64,000 nucleotides of DNA from Rathayibacter sp. VKM Ac-2754 (GTDB lineage Bacteria > Actinomycetota > Actinomycetes > Actinomycetales > Microbacteriaceae), in the NCBI RefSeq assembly GCF_009807095.1, contig NZ_WUCC01000004.1, positions 186,001 to 250,000 of the forward strand, read 5' to 3'. Positions within the stretch are counted from its first letter, which is position 1. The number at the start of each line of letters is the position of its first letter. This document shows positions 62,615 through 64,000 of the stretch, in pieces. The notes below the pieces were generated by a model that searched no databases, was not told the origin of the DNA, and saw only the letters and a list, made by a program, of their open reading frames with translations. The position numbers and the translations under genes were made by a program.

Positions 62615-63256
62615 ATGTCCCGATCCTCCCGACGATCCCTGCGACCCTGGATGGTCATCGCCGCGCTGGCGCTCGTCGTCCTCGTGGGGGCGGCGTTCAA
62701 CGTCAAGGTCGTCAGCACGTCCGACGCCGACGCGGCCGAGACCCAGGGCCAGCTCGATCCGGCCGCCTACGCCGCCGACCGGTTCGACGACATCGTCGCC
62801 CAGGTCGAGGAGGAGGCCGTCCCGCTCCCCGAGCTGCTCACTCAGCTCGCCGGCGGCGCGGACGAGGCCGACTTCGGCAACACGTCCGGCGCCAGCAGCG
62901 CCTACGCGTTCCCGGTCACCTTCACCGCGGTCGCGGGAGCGGCGACGCCGCCGATCCTCCCGGTGACCGTCGAGGGCGTCCCCGCCGAGACGACCGTGCA
63001 GGTGCAGGTCGGGCCGGCGCTGAACGGCACGGCGCTCCGCGACGTCACGGGCGAGATCTCGTTCAACGAGTTCACCAACCAGCTCGAGTACCAGAACGTC
63101 TCGACCCAGCTGAACGACCTCGTTCGCTCGGACGTCCTCGCCGACTTCGATGCCGCGGCGGCCGCGGGTCAGACGATCGAGGTCACCGGGGCCTTCCTCC
63201 GGGTGAACCCGAACCTCGTCTCGATCGTCCCCGTCTCGATCGAGGTCGTCGGATGA
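62615..63256 (+). CDS. DUF2291-like protein of a sugar ABC importer operon
   Basis: The 213-residue product (ATG at 62615, after TTGGAGC) has a signal or anchor helix (PWMVIAALALVVLVGAAFNV) followed by KVVSTSDADAAETQGQLDPA and AAYAADRFDDIVAQVEEEAV, then PVTVEGVPAETTVQVQVGPA. It matches the DUF2291 proteins found in front of RbsA-type ABC genes. The stop overlaps the start of the ATPase gene (ATGA). It is probably extracytoplasmic and helps uptake; the exact role is unknown. Confidence 0.8.
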   Translation: MSRSSRRSLRPWMVIAALALVVLVGAAFNVKVVSTSDADAAETQGQLDPAAYAADRFDDIVAQVEEEAVPLPELLTQLAGGADEADFGNTSGASSAYAFPVTFTAVAGAATPPILPVTVEGVPAETTVQVQVGPALNGTALRDVTGEISFNEFTNQLEYQNVSTQLNDLVRSDVLADFDAAAAAGQTIEVTGAFLRVNPNLVSIVPVSIEVVG

Positions 63257-64000
63257 CCGGGTCGCAGCCCCAGGTCGGCACCGTCGTCATGCGCGCGGTC
63301 GGCATCACCAAGACCTACGGCGCCACGCGAGCCCTCAAGGGGGTCGACTTCGAGATCCGCAGCGGGTCGGTGACCGTCCTGTTCGGCGAGAACGGCGCCG
63401 GCAAGTCGACGCTGATGAAGATCCTGAGCGGAGTCGAGACCCCCACGTCGGGCACGCTCGAGCTCGACGGGCGGCCTCTGCAGCTGCGCAACACGGTCGA
63501 CGCGGTCGAGCAGGGCATCGCGATCATCCACCAGGAGCTGAGCCTCGCGCCGAATCTCAGCATCCAGGACAACATCTTCATGGGCCGCGAGATCGCCCGC
63601 GGGGGCCTGATCATCGACCGGCGCAGGCAGTCGACCGTGACCGCAGAGCTGCTCGAGCGCCTCCAGGAGCCGCTCGACCCCAAGACGCTGGTCGCCGACC
63701 TGAGGCTCGGGCAGCAGCAGCTCGTCGAGATCGCGCGCGCCCTGGCGGGCGACGCGCGAGTCCTCATCATGGACGAGCCGACCTCCGCCCTGAGCGGCAG
63801 TGAGGTGGAGGTGCTCTTCGACGTGATCCACGACCTCACCTCCCGCGGTGTCGCGATCGTCTACATCTCGCACCACCTCGAGGAGGCCCTCGAGATCGCG
63901 GATCACGCGGTCGTGTTCCGCGACGGCGACCTCGTCGCCCGGGGCGACCGTGACGAGATCGACATCAACTGGGTGATCTCGAACATGGTCGGCCGCAGTG
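63253..64000 (+). CDS. Sugar ABC importer ATPase, RbsA-like (runs off the window)
   Basis: The ATG at 63253 overlaps the previous stop. The 249 residues visible hold the first nucleotide-binding domain: GITKTYGATRALKGVDFEIR, Walker A GENGAGKSTLMK, Q-loop IIHQELSLAPNLS, signature LGQQQLVEIARAL, Walker B VLIMDEPTSAL and switch His in YISHHLEEALEIADH. The order and motifs are those of RbsA/XylG/MglA, which have a second such domain beyond the window edge. It powers uptake of a monosaccharide, probably with a permease and a binding protein downstream. Confidence 0.9.
   Translation, partial: MTGSQPQVGTVVMRAVGITKTYGATRALKGVDFEIRSGSVTVLFGENGAGKSTLMKILSGVETPTSGTLELDGRPLQLRNTVDAVEQGIAIIHQELSLAPNLSIQDNIFMGREIARGGLIIDRRRQSTVTAELLERLQEPLDPKTLVADLRLGQQQLVEIARALAGDARVLIMDEPTSALSGSEVEVLFDVIHDLTSRGVAIVYISHHLEEALEIADHAVVFRDGDLVARGDRDEIDINWVISNMVGRS

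Noticed and set aside
1-64000. tRNA, rRNA, CRISPR arrays and riboswitches
   Set aside because: I looked for cloverleaf-like T-loop sequences, regular repeat-spacer arrays and known riboswitch cores and saw none I could support by eye.

Overview
The window is very GC-rich DNA with dense, mostly short-spaced genes, GTG starts, GTGA/ATGA stop-start overlaps and many small palindromic repeats. These traits, together with a lactococcin-972 type bacteriocin locus, an LAVTG (class E sortase) sorting signal, cell-wall-binding-repeat proteins and several repeats of the 'GGTCGAGTAGCC...GGCGTATCGAGACC' kind, point to an actinobacterium of the Microbacteriaceae (a Rathayibacter-like genome is my best guess; inference only). 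No rRNA, tRNA or CRISPR array was seen.

Layout. 1-7.3 kb: a CDF metal exporter with a palindromic operator, an unknown protein, a lone retron-type reverse transcriptase, a lipoprotein, a Gfo/Idh/MocA oxidoreductase fused to a Dabb domain, and a glycosyltransferase, separated by several families of hairpin repeats. 7.5-24 kb: a cell-surface region. On the + strand lies a giant (about 3010 aa) Ig-like/PKD protein with an embedded cutinase-like serine hydrolase, followed by a Tat-exported Ig-like protein and an Ig-like lipoprotein. On the - strand lies a cluster of a lectin/DUF11 adhesin, two SipW-type secreted (TasA/CalY-like) proteins, a SipW-type signal peptidase and an LAVTG-anchored protein. 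24-34.6 kb: an accessory island, partly of lower GC, with a decayed duplicate of an NAD-dependent epimerase gene, an EcsC-like pseudogene, a complete lactococcin-972-like bacteriocin plus ABC export/immunity operon, an ISL3-type transposase remnant and an EcsC-TerB protein.

34.6-41.6 kb: two paralogous cell-wall-binding-repeat proteins that share promoter, 5' leader and terminator design; a broken ABC transporter (one truncated and one intact ATPase, no permease), a ThuA-like protein, ArfB and a GNAT acetyltransferase. 41.7-47.5 kb: a sugar-use locus, with an oxidoreductase, a TIM-barrel isomerase and an MFS transporter divergent from a GH3 beta-glucosidase. 48-52.8 kb: four translationally coupled genes (two glycosyltransferases, a GH130-like protein and an alpha/alpha-barrel-like protein). 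53-61 kb: LtrA, an isoprenylcysteine-methyltransferase-like membrane protein, an MFS exporter, an SDR with a repetitive N-terminus and a secreted protein with six Ig-like repeats.

61.6-64 kb: a LacI regulator remnant, an RbsD/FucU mutarotase, and the start of a ribose-type ABC importer (DUF2291-like protein and RbsA-like ATPase, which runs off the window).

Main themes: cell-surface display and adhesion, carbohydrate handling, one interbacterial toxin locus, and many hairpin repeats between genes. The most notable items are the orphan retron-like RT, the giant hydrolase-bearing Ig protein and the SipW/TasA-like cluster.
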